Shown: in pieces, positions 1 to 11,368 of the stretch
Layout of the letters: every line of letters begins with the position of its first letter
How positions within the stretch are numbered: the first letter of the stretch is position 1
DNA from: Lolium rigidum
Lineage: Eukaryota; Streptophyta; Magnoliopsida; Poales; Poaceae
Length of the DNA: 64,000 nt
Assembly (NCBI RefSeq): GCF_022539505.1
Contig: NC_061511.1
Location: forward strand, 37,685,144 to 37,749,143
Direction: 5' to 3'
Made by a program: the position numbers and the translations under genes
The notes under the pieces: model-generated
Told to the model about the DNA's origin: nothing
Seen by the model: the letters and a program-made list of their open reading frames with translations, nothing else
Databases searched by the model: none

Positions 1-105
1 ATGTTACACGAAGAACTATGCTAACCCTAACACATCTATGATAACTACGTTGCTCGCCATCAAAAAGGCTTCGATACGAGCAACGCATGAACAACATGAA
101 GCTAG

Positions 106-140
106 TGCTGCCTAGATCGCAAGATGCGATCTAGGCAGCA
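106..140 (-). other. 15-bp perfect hairpin in the copia-type LTR leader
   Basis: TGCTGCCTAGATCGC at 106-120 is the exact reverse complement of 126-140, with a 5-nt spacer. It lies about 110-150 nt downstream of the minus-strand TATA box, so it should be in the transcribed part of the LTR. Its role (packaging, dimerisation or processing) is not known from sequence. Confidence 0.7.
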
Positions 141-247
141 TGATGCTTACCGGTAGAAAACCCTCGAGACGAAGGAGTTGGCGATGCGCCGAGATTGATT
201 TGTTGGTTGAACGTTGGTTGTTGTTTATTTCATAAACCCTAGATACA

Positions 248-255
248 TATTTATA
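248..255 (-). promoter_or_regulatory. TATA box of the copia-type LTR
   Basis: TATAAATA on the minus strand, the expected core promoter of this LTR. It is placed by motif only. Confidence 0.45.
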
Positions 256-473
256 GTCCAAGGGACTTTCTAACGTGGGAATAATCCCCACCGTGCACGA
301 TACAAACTCTAACTTTTAATCTAAGATACAATCTACCATAATTAAAGATACACGGGCAATCTAGCCCAAAACTCTTCGTGCAAGGCCGCATCAGAGATCT
401 TCCACGTGTAATCTTCCGAGCCCATCTCCCTTACGGCCCACCTCCTGATTTGGCCAAAATCTGGTGATAACAC

Positions 474-1806
474 GAGTACAATGTCATGTCATTTGGATTG
501 ACCAATGCCCCTGCTTATTTCATGAATCTCATGAATAAGATCTTTATGGACTTTTTGGATAAGTTTGTCGTTGTCTTCATCGACGACATTCTTATCTACT
601 CCAAATCCGAAGAAGAACATGAGCAACATTTAGAGATTATCCTAGAAACCCTTAGACAAGCATCGCTTGTATGCCAAGTTCAGCAAATGTGAGTTTTGGT
701 TGAAGGAAGTAGGATTCCTGGGACATATCTTGTCTGCCGGAGGTATTGCCGTAGATCCCGCTAAGATCAAGACCGTTACCGAATGGCAAGCCCCAACCAC
801 CCAGACCGAGGTCCGCGCTTTTCTTGGATTAGCGGGATATTACCGCAGATTTGTGGAAGGCTTTTCAAGCATAGCTAGACCAATGACCCAACTGTTGAAG
901 AAGGATAAGAAGTTTGAATGGACTGATAAATGTGAAGAGAGTTTTCAGCAGCTCAAGAGAAGATTGACCACAGCCCCAATCCTGATCATGCCCGATATCA
1001 CTAAGCCATTCGACGTCTATTGTGATGCATCCAAGATTGGTCTTGGATGTGTGTTGATGCAAGAAGGCAAGGTGATATCATATCTGTCAAGGCAACTGAA
1101 GCAGCATGCGCAGAACTACCCAACTCATGACTTGGACTTAGCAGCCGTAGTCTTAGCCTTGAAAGTTTGGCGTCATTACCTCATGGGTAATCGATGCGAG
1201 ATATATTCAGATCACAAGAGCTTGAAGTATATTTTCACCCAGAAGGAGCTGAATATGAGACAGCGCAGATGGATAGAATTAATCAAGGATTACGACATGG
1301 AGATTCACTACCACCCCGGCAAGGCCAATGTGGTAGCGGATGCTTTGAGCAGACTACCGTGTCAGTTGAACTCCATGATCGCAATAGAACAACCCAGCTC
1401 GTATCAAGAGTTTGAACAGTTCAGACTAGAGCTAGTGAGCGAAGGATTCTTAGCCAGCATTGAGCTCCAACCCACCTTGATGTGTCAGATAAAGGAAGCC
1501 CAGAAGGGAAATGCCAGCATTGACGGAATCAAAAGTCAGATAGCTGCAGGAAAAGCACCGGGATTCACCATTGATGAAGAAGGAGTTCTTTGGTACAACG
1601 GACGCCTGTGTGTACCATCAGATTCAGAGTTGAAGCCAGTCATTCTGAAGGAAGCTCACGACACCCTATACTCCATTCACCCCGGAGGGACCAAGATGTA
1701 TCAAGATTTGAAAGAACAATTCTGGTGGCATGGAATGAAGAGAGAAATTGGAAGCTACATCGCCAAGTGTGATATCTGTCAGAGAGTCAAAGCAGAACAC
1801 CAGTGA
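474..1806 (+). pseudogene. T1 pol fragment: reverse transcriptase (C-terminal part), RNase H, integrase zinc finger
   Basis: Part of a Ty3/gypsy polyprotein that copies element RNA into DNA. Reverse transcriptase enters mid-domain and shows the catalytic FIDD motif at 576-587. A one-base indel near 655-665 moves the frame. RNase H follows (about 1007-1350), with acidic residues in CDAS, YSDHKSL and VADALSR. The acidic residue of the usual HDLELAA motif is Asp here rather than Glu (near 1133-1142). The integrase HHCC zinc finger is at about 1640-1800. The frame stops at TGA 1804-1806, where related proteins continue with Arg, consistent with CGA to TGA. The fragment is truncated on the left and is not functional. 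Confidence 0.85.
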
Positions 1807-2924
1807 CCCGCAGGATTGTTGCAACTGTTACAGATTCCAGAATGGAAGTGGGATTCAGTAGGAATGGATTTTATCACTGGTTTGCCCAAATCAAGCAAAG
1901 GAAATGATTCAATTTGGGTAGTGGTAGATAGATTAACCAAGGTAGCCCATTTTATCCCTATCAAGACCACCTATCAAGGCCCCAAGTTAGCTGAGTTATA
2001 TATCTCCAGAATAGTCGCCCTGCATGGAACCCCAAAGTCAATTGTGTCAGATAGAGGATCCCAATTCACCTCAAGATTCTGGCAAAAAGTGCATGAAGGA
2101 CTAGGAACCCGTCTCGAATTTCAGCACAGACTTATCACCCGCAGATCGACGGACGGACCGAGAGAGTCAACCGGATACTTGAAGATATGTTGAGAGCCCG
2201 TGTGCTAGAGTATGGATCCAAATGGGAAGACTGCCTCCCTTATGCAGAATTCTCCTACAACAACAGTTATCAAGCCAGCTTACAGATGGCCCCCTTTGAA
2301 GCCCTGTACGGAAGAAAGTGCCGTACCCCTTTGAACTGGTCGGAAGTCGGAGATAGCCAAGTCTTCGGCCCAGATATTCTCCGCGAAGCCGAAGAGAAGG
2401 TGCACAAGATCCGTGAATACCTCAAGACCGCCCAGTCAAGACAGAAGAGCTACGCTGACAAGAGACGCCGAGAGATGACATTCGAAATCGGAGATTTTGT
2501 GTATCTCAAAGTCTCACCCCTCAAAGGAATGCAGAGATTCCAACTCAGAGGAAAGCTCGCCCCCAGATATGTTGGACCTTTCAAAGTTCTGAGTCACCGA
2601 GGAGAAGTTTCATATCAGCTTGAACTACCGGAAGAAACGTCCGCGGTGCACAATGTGTTTCACATCTCACTACTTCGGAAGTGCCTAGAAGTGCCAGAGA
2701 AGACCGAAGTGTTCAAGAACATCGACCACAGAGCTATTGATATCAACAAGGACTTGACATACCGTGAAATGCCTATTCGCATCCTTGAAGAAGCTTTCAG
2801 GACCACCCGCACCAGGAGTATCAAGTTCCTGAAGATTCAGTGGAGCAATCACACTGAAGACGAAGCCACTTGGGAGCACGAAGAGGACATGAAGAAGGAA
2901 TACCCAGATCTCTTTAGTACCTAA
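1807..2924 (+). pseudogene. T1 pol fragment: integrase core, GPF module and chromodomain-like tail
   Basis: Continuation of the T1 polyprotein after the premature stop. The integrase core has the first two acidic residues in GMDFITGL and IVSDRGSQF. A one-base insertion near 2126-2131 shifts the frame just before the region holding the third (Glu). The downstream frame runs 2130-2924 and shows the GPF module (RYVGPFKVL, about 2560-2590). A C-terminal tail with IQWSNH, DEATWEHE and YPDLF is typical of plant chromovirus chromodomains. Such a tail would direct integration to particular chromatin. The segment ends with TAA before the polypurine tract. It is broken. Confidence 0.82.
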
Positions 2925-2933
2925 TTTTCTTTA

Positions 2934-2970
2934 GATCTCGGGACGAGATCTTTTGTAAGGGGGAAGGGTT
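2934..2970 (+). other. T1 polypurine tract with upstream palindrome
   Basis: A purine-rich run (AAGGGGGAAGGG, about 2957-2968) lies directly before the LTR start at 2971. This is where plus-strand DNA synthesis would begin. Just upstream is the inverted repeat TCTCG-GGA-CGAGA (about 2936-2948). The same palindrome precedes the polypurine tract of element H. Confidence 0.75.
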
Positions 2971-4437
2971 TGTAACATCCCAAGTTTCCAATAAAAGAAG
3001 AAAGAGAGAGTTCCAAAAAAAACCAAAAATTTGAACCAACAAAAACTTTTTCTCATCATATAGGACTATGCATATAGCTCACCCTATTAATTATTTGAGT
3101 GTGCATTTTGCCATGATGCTTGTTTATGTGTTTACACTTACTCTAAAACCCTAACCATGATCTCATGATCATCCAAATCCAAAAGAAAAGAAATGAGAAA
3201 AGAAAATATAAAAATCAACTCAACACACACATATGGCCTATGCCATTTTTACAAATCTTTAACCTCGACCATTTTGGTTTGCACCATTGGTTGTAAATGG
3301 ATACTAAACACTTATTAACACTTTGGGAATCAAAGAAACTCAAATCAAACCAAATTTGAATCAAATTTGAGCTCACATGTGATTATGGTCACTTGTGCCA
3401 ATTTCAGCAGGATACCCACTTTGAGCCCCTGGTTTTTGAGATTTCACTTCTACACTTGGCCAACTCTTTGCACCTCATCCAAGACACCATCAAGGAGAAC
3501 AACTTTGCCCAAAACCATCACCCCAAACTCTGTCTCAAATTCAAATGAGAAGCAAGCCAAGTGGAGACTTTGAAACAAATTCATGATCATATGCAATATA
3601 TGATTTTGCATTTCAACTTCATTTTGACCACCACCACCACCAATATACTTCCAATAATATATGATTACAACCCACCAAAAATATTTGCAAAATTCAAAAA
3701 TAATTTTCTTTCGGGCATTATGTCAAACACCTTGTGGGCAGAGAGGAACTTGAGGCCCATGCTGAGTTTGGGCTTGGACCAGGTCCAACCCTGGCCACCT
3801 CTGCTGTCCTTGAGCATCACCTCACCACCCTACACCGTTTCCCCCACTTGCCAAGCACTGGAGCTTGCTCATTTGACCAGAGCATGACCATGCCGTGGCA
3901 TGGCATGGCCAGCTCGTGCCATCACCCTCACCTCTCCACTCCAGCCGGCTCCACCATGTCTAGCCACTCCCTCTCACTCTCCTGACCATGCCCAGCCTCA
4001 GCCTCGATGAAAAATCCCATCGCAACGTGTAGAAATCGACGTGGCCAGACGCGCCCAGACGTGCACACGCACGCTCCAGTGCGCGCACGGCGAGCACCCT
4101 GGCACGCCCAGAGCGTCAGCCGCCCGGCGCCCTCGCGTCACCTCCGCACTGAATCCCTACGCCAGTAGATGCAGCACCTCACCCTGCACCACCTGGACCT
4201 GGCCACTTGCCCGCGGGAACGCCGCAGGCGACGACCACGACGAGGACTGTCCGCCACGGTGACGCACGCTCCCGTCAAGCTCACCGTCGCATCAGACCAC
4301 CGTTTGCTGTTCCAAGGGCAGCGTGATGATCGCCGGGACACCAGCAACCAGACGCGCCCATTCCTTGCCTCTTCGCCACCCTAGAACGACGACGCCATCG
4401 ACGCCCTGCCAGCTCCGCCACGGCCACCCCTCGCCAC

Positions 4438-4446
4438 TATAAAAAG
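4438..4446 (+). promoter_or_regulatory. TATA box of the T1 LTR
   Basis: TATAAAAAG in a GC-rich context about 1.47 kb into the LTR, followed by a pyrimidine-rich stretch. It implies that about 2.8 kb of the LTR is transcribed as R-U5. Confidence 0.5.
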
Positions 4447-6603
4447 AGCGCCCCTCCCCTCAATCCGAGCACACCCTCTGCTTCCCCTCCTCACACTGAC
4501 TCACCTCGACCACCACACTTGCTCGATTAGCCCCCGTAGAGCTCGAATTGCAAGATCGCCGCCGCTCACCGTCGCTGAAGCTCGCCAAAGAAGGAGGCCT
4601 CCCCAGACGACGCCACGGCTACCAGACGCTTCCTCATCGTCGACAAGGTCGCTGCGCACACCTCCGACGACCGCCGGAGCTCCAACGAGCTCGCCAACCC
4701 CCTACCTCCGCCGCCCGTAAGTTCCAATCTCGCCGGAGACGATGACCCCTCTCAGCCGTCGATCGCCTCTCTAATCGCACGGCCCTTATTTCCCCGTACC
4801 GATTCGCTGAATCAAACGCGCTGACGTGTGGACCCCACCTGTCAGGCGGCCTGCTGCGCTAGATGCACTGCTGGGCCGGCCCGTTTTTCTTTTCCCCTCG
4901 GGCCCAATTCCTTTTCCCGCGCGAGCCCATTTATTCAAATTCAAATAATCCAATTCAGTTTGAATTCAATACTGGTTCCCTGTTTGAATTTAAATAACTT
5001 CAAATCCCCTGAGCCAAATTTAATGAAATTTATATATTTGGAAAGCTTGTGAAAAGCTCTATCCAACCCCACTGGTCTCACCTCAAACTTGTTTGTAGAA
5101 TTAATGTGATAAAAATAACAAGGCAGGGCCTTTTTGAACTTCAAACATTTATTAAAAATCAACCAAAAATGCTTTTGAGTTGATTCCAACTCCTATAAAT
5201 CACATTTCACTTGCACTAATTGTTTCTGCAAAAATATGCCATGCTTACTTTGAATGATCATGGCCTAGTTGAATTAAAGGACTATATGGCTATTTCTAGT
5301 CAAAGATATTGTCCAAAACTATTTAAAAATCACATGGGAGTTTCTCTCTCATTTAAATCTTGTCATGAACATTTCAAAATGAGATAGAGACTCTGGTCAT
5401 GTAGGTCTCATATGAATTGTTTGATGATATTAAATCTTTACCATGATAGGATTAAATTGTATGAGGTGCTTCACCTCAATTAAATCATTTTCTTAAATGA
5501 TAAGTATGAAGAGGTTGACTTTGGTCAACCTAGGTCATATATTATTCATGAAGGAAATTAAATGGTAATAAGATAAGGAGAGGAAATTATTGCTCTAAAT
5601 AATTAAAAATAACACCTTAATTAGTATGAGAGGAAATTATTTTTCTTAATTAAGAAAACAAGTCCACCCACTTAATAGTAAGGTGTGATGCTAGCTTAAA
5701 TTGAGTGACTCATGTGTGTGTGCTTAGTTTAGTACTTAAGTTTGGTATGATGATTGTATACCCCGTATTCGTATTTTAGACGCTAGTACCAAGGAGTACC
5801 AAGAGGAGGAGGAGGTCTACTTCCAAGAAGAAGAAGACCACTTTGATCAGTGCACCAACCAAGGCAAGCTAATATTCTTGCAAGTGCAAGGCTCTCAGGA
5901 GCAAGGCACCACTCCACTTTACCTTATGTTCAAATATTCCCATCCCAAGTTTGTACATTGCAAGTTTTTACTTGGTTTATTTAAAACCTACTTTTATAGT
6001 TAACTTTGGTCTAAGTATAGAGTAGAACAAGAGTATCAAACTTAGCCTAAGAAGTTTAAAAGTTAAGTAGCACTCCTCAAGACTAGTTGCCAGTACCAAC
6101 AAATAAAATTGACTACTCTAGTGGGGAACATGTGACTTGGGTTTGAATTTGAAACCTTGGAATGATGAGTCATTCCATTGAATGATTTTTGAAGGTGAAT
6201 ATGACCAAGAGAAGATGGTGATTTTTGATAAAAGTGATATTGGTTTGGATGCGATACCTTTCCAATTTTTGAGTACCCCCACGAGCACTGATTATGGGTA
6301 GGGCTTAACTAGAAGTTTATGCATCTTAGTATGGGTTCCCTCTGAACACACATCATAGGGGTTATGCCGAGGCTGCCTCCGTTGTTGAGAAATGATGTGA
6401 ATTGAGGTGAATGGTACGGCCAAGCCCTGTGCAGTTCCCAGGTTGACAGTTGGTCTCCACTGGGAGGCCAAGCTCATGGGGAGAGGTGCCTATACTAGGG
6501 TATGTAAGTGAAAGGTTATGGTTGATGATTCGCGTACTGAGTTACGATTATTCAGGGTTATCCCTGACGGATGAAATCAAATGTTGTGGCACAAGTGTGC
6601 AAC

Positions 6604-6919
6604 CTCTGCAGAGTGTAAACCTATTCGAATAGCCGTGTCCACGGTTACGGACGGTTGGAAAGGCCATACTGTTCCATTGTCAGTGGTTTTCTTGAAAAGG
6701 GTTGATGATTTTGAACGGTGAATTTGATTTGAATCACAACTAAGTTGTGGGAATGACACTAATGTTCCCACTTGAGCTAGTTAGCACATGCGGAGTGGTT
6801 TACTAAAATGTTTCTCAACTAAAACTGGCTTTATGCAAAGAAACCTAGAGCTTAGCACCCCCTTACTAAAATTGGTAGTACTTACACTAGTATTAGTTTG
6901 CGAGTACTTTGAAGTACTC
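6604..6919 (+). other. Structured module in T1 U5 (four palindromes/hairpins)
   Basis: The elements are CTCTGCAGAG (6604-6613), CTATTCGAATAG (6621-6632), CCGT-GTCC-ACGG (6633-6644) and GAGTACTT-TG-AAGTACTC (6902-6919). Equivalents in the same order occur in T2, T3 and H. Changes between families keep the two arms complementary, which suggests selection for pairing. Confidence 0.6.
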
Positions 6920-7276
6920 ACGGCTGTGTCCCTGGCTATTCAAATGGCCAGAATATGAAGAGGAGCAGCAATATGAAGACGACGGCCAGCAGGATGTCTA
7001 CAACAACTAGGAGTTCTTCTGACGTCAAGCGTTGGCCTGTGGAATTATATAGTCCACTACTACTACGCTTCCGCTATGTAATGTGTTCGTTGATCAGTAG
7101 ATCAACTATTTGTGTAATATTGGAACATGTGATCTACTTTTGTAAGACGATTATGGTTTGTAATGAATGATGACTTATGATATCCACTGTTATGTCTCGC
7201 AACTACAATCTTCCTGGGATTGCGATGTATGGCATAATAGGCATCTGGACTTAAAAATCCGGGTGTTGACAACATG

Positions 7277-8134
7277 CAAAGCATCCGCCTTGTAACTCAT
7301 GATCCAAGTTAATGGAAACCTTGGAACTTCTTCTTGATCTCAACCCACTGAATAGTCCATTTCCTTTATCAATGGTGGTGAAACCTTGCAACACTCCAAT
7401 AAAAAACCCACTAAATAATTAGATGTAGCAAGTTATATACACTCTAAAATACTCATAGAGGCTCTACCAAGAAAAACTACAAGTTATTTCAACCTAAATT
7501 TGCAAATCCATGGATTTCTCAAGAATAATATGTGACACCAAAAATAGTACCCCCCTGAAAATATAAAGCATCATATAAAAAATAAATTGGATGGGTGAAG
7601 GAGTAACATACTGAAGAGTAATTCCTTCAAATGAATTTGAAAATGGCTGCCTAAATTTAGAGATCGAAAATGGAGTAGCAAATGAGCAGAGGAATTTTTT
7701 TGAGTGGTACCTGGTCGGGTTTTCAGTCGAGGAGAAGATCCTGGGAGCTTTCCTCTCACCTAAATCACCTGGTGGGGCCCACAAGGGGAGGTGTCGCACC
7801 CAGGGAAGGGAGCGCACCACCAGGTCCCTTTCCTTTTGTTTGCTTTTTTGCCTTATCCTTTTGCCTGGTGAATTCTCTGCGCAGAAAAATGACCTTGATA
7901 TTTTTTTGGTGATTTTTGGAGAAAATTTCCTGTGTAAAAATTTTCATAACTCAAAAACTGTGAAAAACGGGCAGAAAATAATTAAAGGAATTCAATGCTA
8001 AGTAAAGGAATGCAAGTAACTTTGATACTAATGCAATAAGAATGTAAGAGAAATCATAATCTTATCATTATCATGTTAAGAATGAGGTTGATCAAGTCTC
8101 ATTATCACTATGATAAAGATGGAAACAATGATTC
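7277..8134 (-). other. Non-coding 3' region of element B
   Basis: About 860 bp with no frame resembling known proteins, lying downstream of the B protease. It includes a GC-rich stretch near 7770-7830. I see no gene here. Confidence 0.5.

Positions 8135-8169
<35 letters not shown>
8135..8169. repeat. (AAT)n microsatellite
   Basis: About 11-12 perfect AAT units, immediately downstream (on the minus strand) of the B protease frame. Confidence 0.95.
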
Positions 8170-8170
<1 letters not shown>

Positions 8171-8177
8171 GAAAGTT

Positions 8178-8566
8178 TTAGGGTACCTCATAATGGATTG
8201 GAATTGTTCCAACCATTAGTATTTGGTACTTTGGTTTATAAGGAGGAATTGGTATTTCAAATCTTGCAATTTTAAGAACCCTGGGTTCAATAAAATTGAC
8301 ACTTTCCTTTGGTAGTTCAACTGAATTTTTCTTCGGGAAATGTATAGTGTGATCCTTCCCTTTTACATGGAAGGTGACCTTGCTTTCAGTGCAATTTATC
8401 ACAGACTCTGTAGTATTTAGAAAAGTTCTACCAAGAATAATAGATAAGTTATCATCTTCAGGCATTTCTAATATCACAAAGTCTGTAGGAATTCTCACAT
8501 TAGCAATCATAATAGGAACATCCTCACATATACGAATAGGAATATCAGTAGATTTATCAGCCATTT
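8178..8566 (-). pseudogene. B protease, C-terminal fragment
   Basis: C-terminal part of the retroviral-type aspartic protease of element B. Visible motifs are ADKST, ICEDVPI, DFVILEMPEDDN and IILGRTFLNT, matching the Athila-type protease. Its N-terminal half is at 12792-13335, separated by solo LTR T2. CATTT at 8562-8566 is the TSD and encodes part of the interrupted frame. The protein ends at a stop near 8178, with no pol following. Confidence 0.8.
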
Positions 8567-8918
8567 TGTCAACACCCAGATTTTTAAGTCCAGATGCCTA
8601 TTATGCCATACATCGCAATCCCAGGAAGATTGTTGTTGCGAGACATAACAGTGGATATCATAAGTCATCATTCATTACAAACCATAGTCGTCTTAAAAAT
8701 ATAGATCACGTGATCCAATATTACACAAATAGTTGATCTAAGGGTCAACCAACACATTACATAGCGGAAGCGTAGTAGTAGTGGACTATCTAATCCCCAG
8801 GCCAACGCTTGACGTCAGAAGATACTCCTAGTTGTCGTAGACATCCTGCTGGCCGTCATCTTCATACTGCTGCTCCTCTTCATAGTCTGGCCATTTGAAT
8901 AGCCAGGGACACAGCCGT

Positions 8919-9219
8919 GAGTACTTTTTAAAGTACTCGCAAACTAATACTAGTGTAGGGGCTATTTGCAGAAAGCTCTAGGTTTATTTGCAGAAAGCCA
9001 ATTTTAGTTCATAAGCATTTAGTGAAAGACTCTTCATTTGCTAACTAACTCACGTGGGAACATTAGTGTCATTCCCACAACTCAGTTGTGATTCATGTCA
9101 AGTCACCATTCAAATCATCCACCCTTTTTAAGAAAACATCTGACAATGGAACAGTATGGCCTTTCCAATCGTCCGTAACCGTGGACACGGCTATTCGAAT
9201 AGATTTACACTCTGCAGAG
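8919..9219 (-). other. Structured module in T2 U5
   Basis: Reverse-strand counterpart of the T1 module: CTCTGCAGAG (9210-9219), CTATTCGAATAG (9191-9202), CCGT-GTCC-ACGG (9179-9190) and GAGTACTTT-TT-AAAGTACTC (8919-8938). The last stem gains a pair relative to T1. Confidence 0.6.
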
Positions 9220-11360
9220 GTTGCACACTTGTGCCACAACATTTGATTACATCCGTCAGGGATAACCCTGAATAATCGTAACTTAGTACGCGGGTCATCA
9301 ACCATAACCTTTCACTTACATACCCTAGTATAGGTACCTCTCCCCATGAGCTTGGCCTCCCAGTGAAGATAAACCGTCGGCTCGGGAGCCGCACGGGGCT
9401 TGGGCCGGACATTCACCTCAGTTCACATCATTTCACTTTCAACGGAGGCAGCCTCGGCATAACCCCTATGACGCTTGTTTAGAGGGAACCCATACTAAGA
9501 TGCATAAACTTCCAGTTAAGCCCTACCCATATTCAGGTATTGTGGGGGTACTAAATAATTGGAAAGGTATCGCATCCAAACCCAACCATCAGTTTTTAAT
9601 CAAATTCATAAAGTCATTCCAGTCATATTCACCTTCAAAAATCTTTCAAAGTCATTTCATTTCACAAGTTCCCATCTAGAGTAGTCAATTTTATTTGTTA
9701 GCACTAGCACTAGTCATGATGGGTGCTAACTATCTTGTAGCTTTCTAGGCTAAATTTGATACTCTTGTAGTACTCTATATTTAGACCAAAGTTAACTATA
9801 AAAGGAAGCTTTAATAATCAAGGTAAAAGCTTGTAAGGATAAAACTTGGGATTTGATCATGAAGCATAAAGTAATAGGTGAGTATGCCTTGCTCTGGTAG
9901 AGCTTTGCACTTTGCAAGAGTGTTAGCTTGCCTTGGTTGGTGTACTGATCAAAGTGGTCTTCTTCTTCCTGGAAGTAGACCTCCTCCTCCTGGTACTCCT
10001 CGGTACTAGCGTCTAAAAATAGATACGAGATACAATCACCAATCAAAGCTTAAGAGCTAGACTAAGCACACACAAGGTTCACACAAGCTAATCTATCATC
10101 ACAACACTACTTATCATGTTGGTTGACTTTGTTGTCTTCTTAAGAAAAATAATTTCCTCTCATTACAAATATTGATTAGGGCTTCTCTTTAGTTCTGGGA
10201 GAAATAATTTCCTCTCATTGAATCTTGTTAAGATTTAAGTTCCTCAAATAATAGTGTATGAACCCATGTTGACCAAGGTCAACACTTCATAATCATCATT
10301 TGGGAAAATGATTTAAATGAGGTATCACCCTCATACAATTTAACACTAACATAAATATAATTTAATATCACCAAATAATTCAAGATGAGATTATATAGAC
10401 CAAGGTCAATACCTCATGTTGACTTACTTGAGACAAAGATTTAAATGAGATAGTACCTCTCATACTAATTAATAAAGAATTTTGGATGAATTAAAATGGA
10501 CTAGAATAGCCATATAGCCATTATTTATTCTAGCCCATGATCATATGAAACACCCATGTAATTTTTTTGCATAAAAAATTAGACAATAAGAATTGTGATT
10601 TTTGAGAGTTGGAATCAACTAAAAATCATTTTTGGTTGATTTTTAATAAATGTTTGAAGTTTGAAAAGTTACTGTCTTGTTATTTTTACCCCATGAGTTT
10701 TACAACCAATCTAGGGTTTAGACCAGTGGGGCTTGATAGATAATTTCATAAGCTTTCCAGAAATATAAAATTTACCAAAATTGGTTCAGTAGATTTTGTT
10801 TTATTGCATTTTGAATTGGGCACCAGTATTGGATTTAAACTAATTGAATTAATTCAAATTTGAATCGTGGGCTTAGGCGGGAAAGAAACTGGGCCAGAGA
10901 GGGGTTAAATGGGCCAGCCTAGCTGGGCTGCCACGCGGGACACGAGTGGCCTAATGGTGGGGTCCACTCGTCAGTGGTTAATTACCCAGCCCGAAACGGT
11001 ACGCTCTGCTGGCCGTTGGATCAAAAGGGGATCGAACGGCAGGGGGTCGTCACCTTCCGCGACAGAAGGGCGGCGAGAGGAAACCCTGCCGGCGGCGTGC
11101 GTAGGGGGTCGGAGGGTCACCTGAGCTCCGGCGAGGCTTGGCGTCGGCGGCGATCGACGTGGAAGACGTAGGCGAGGCTTCTGGCACCGGCGGCTCGTCC
11201 GGGGATGGCTCCAATCAACGGCGAGCTTGCAGGGTGCTGGCGGGGCTCCGGTGAAAAATTGGAGCAACTCTGGCGAGAATGTGGAGGGGGGAGTAGCTAG
11301 GAATGATCAGTGGTGAGAGGAGAGGGTGGTGCTGTGCCGAAAATGAAGGGAGGAGGGCGG

Positions 11361-11368
11361 CTTATATA
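11361..11368 (-). promoter_or_regulatory. TATA box of T2
   Basis: TATATAAG on the minus strand, in a position corresponding to the T1 LTR TATA box. Confidence 0.45.

Larger units (their letters stand above)
1..472 (-). repeat. Partial copia-type LTR (reverse orientation)
   Basis: The right edge at 472 reads, on the minus strand, as an LTR 5' end (TGTTATCACCAG), and it abuts the reverse-transcriptase reading frame of the next element at codon precision. A minus-strand TATA box (TATAAATA) lies at 255-248. The leader beyond it holds a strong hairpin. The left end is outside the window, so this may be a solo LTR or the 5' LTR of an element extending left. The copia assignment rests on overall layout and resemblance to Triticeae copia LTRs; no coding region is visible. 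The 5 bp next to the LTR (473-477, CGAGT) would be the TSD. Confidence 0.6.
473..7271 (+). mobile_element. T1: Tekay-like Ty3/gypsy chromovirus, 3' half
   Basis: The order of parts is the end of reverse transcriptase, RNase H, integrase, a chromodomain-like tail, a polypurine tract and a 4.3-kb 3' LTR. The 5' half is missing from the window because the copia-type LTR (1-472) interrupts reverse transcriptase. The LTR begins TGTAACATCCC and ends GGGTGTTGACA, and the RNase H and integrase motifs resemble the Tekay/Del lineage. Two frameshifts and a stop make it non-functional. The 5 bp after the LTR (7272-7276, ACATG) should be the TSD, but its partner is off-window. It appears to sit in the non-coding 3' part of element B. 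Confidence 0.8.
2971..7271 (+). repeat. T1 3' LTR (4.3 kb)
   Basis: Starts TGTAACATCCC right after the polypurine tract and ends GGGTGTTGACA. The reverse-oriented LTR at 8567-12791 shares both ends and the internal order, so both belong to one family. A TATA box lies at 4438-4446. Near the 3' end are four short palindromes or hairpins at 6604-6613, 6621-6632, 6633-6644 and 6902-6919. Open frames inside are short and unrelated to known proteins. Confidence 0.85.
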
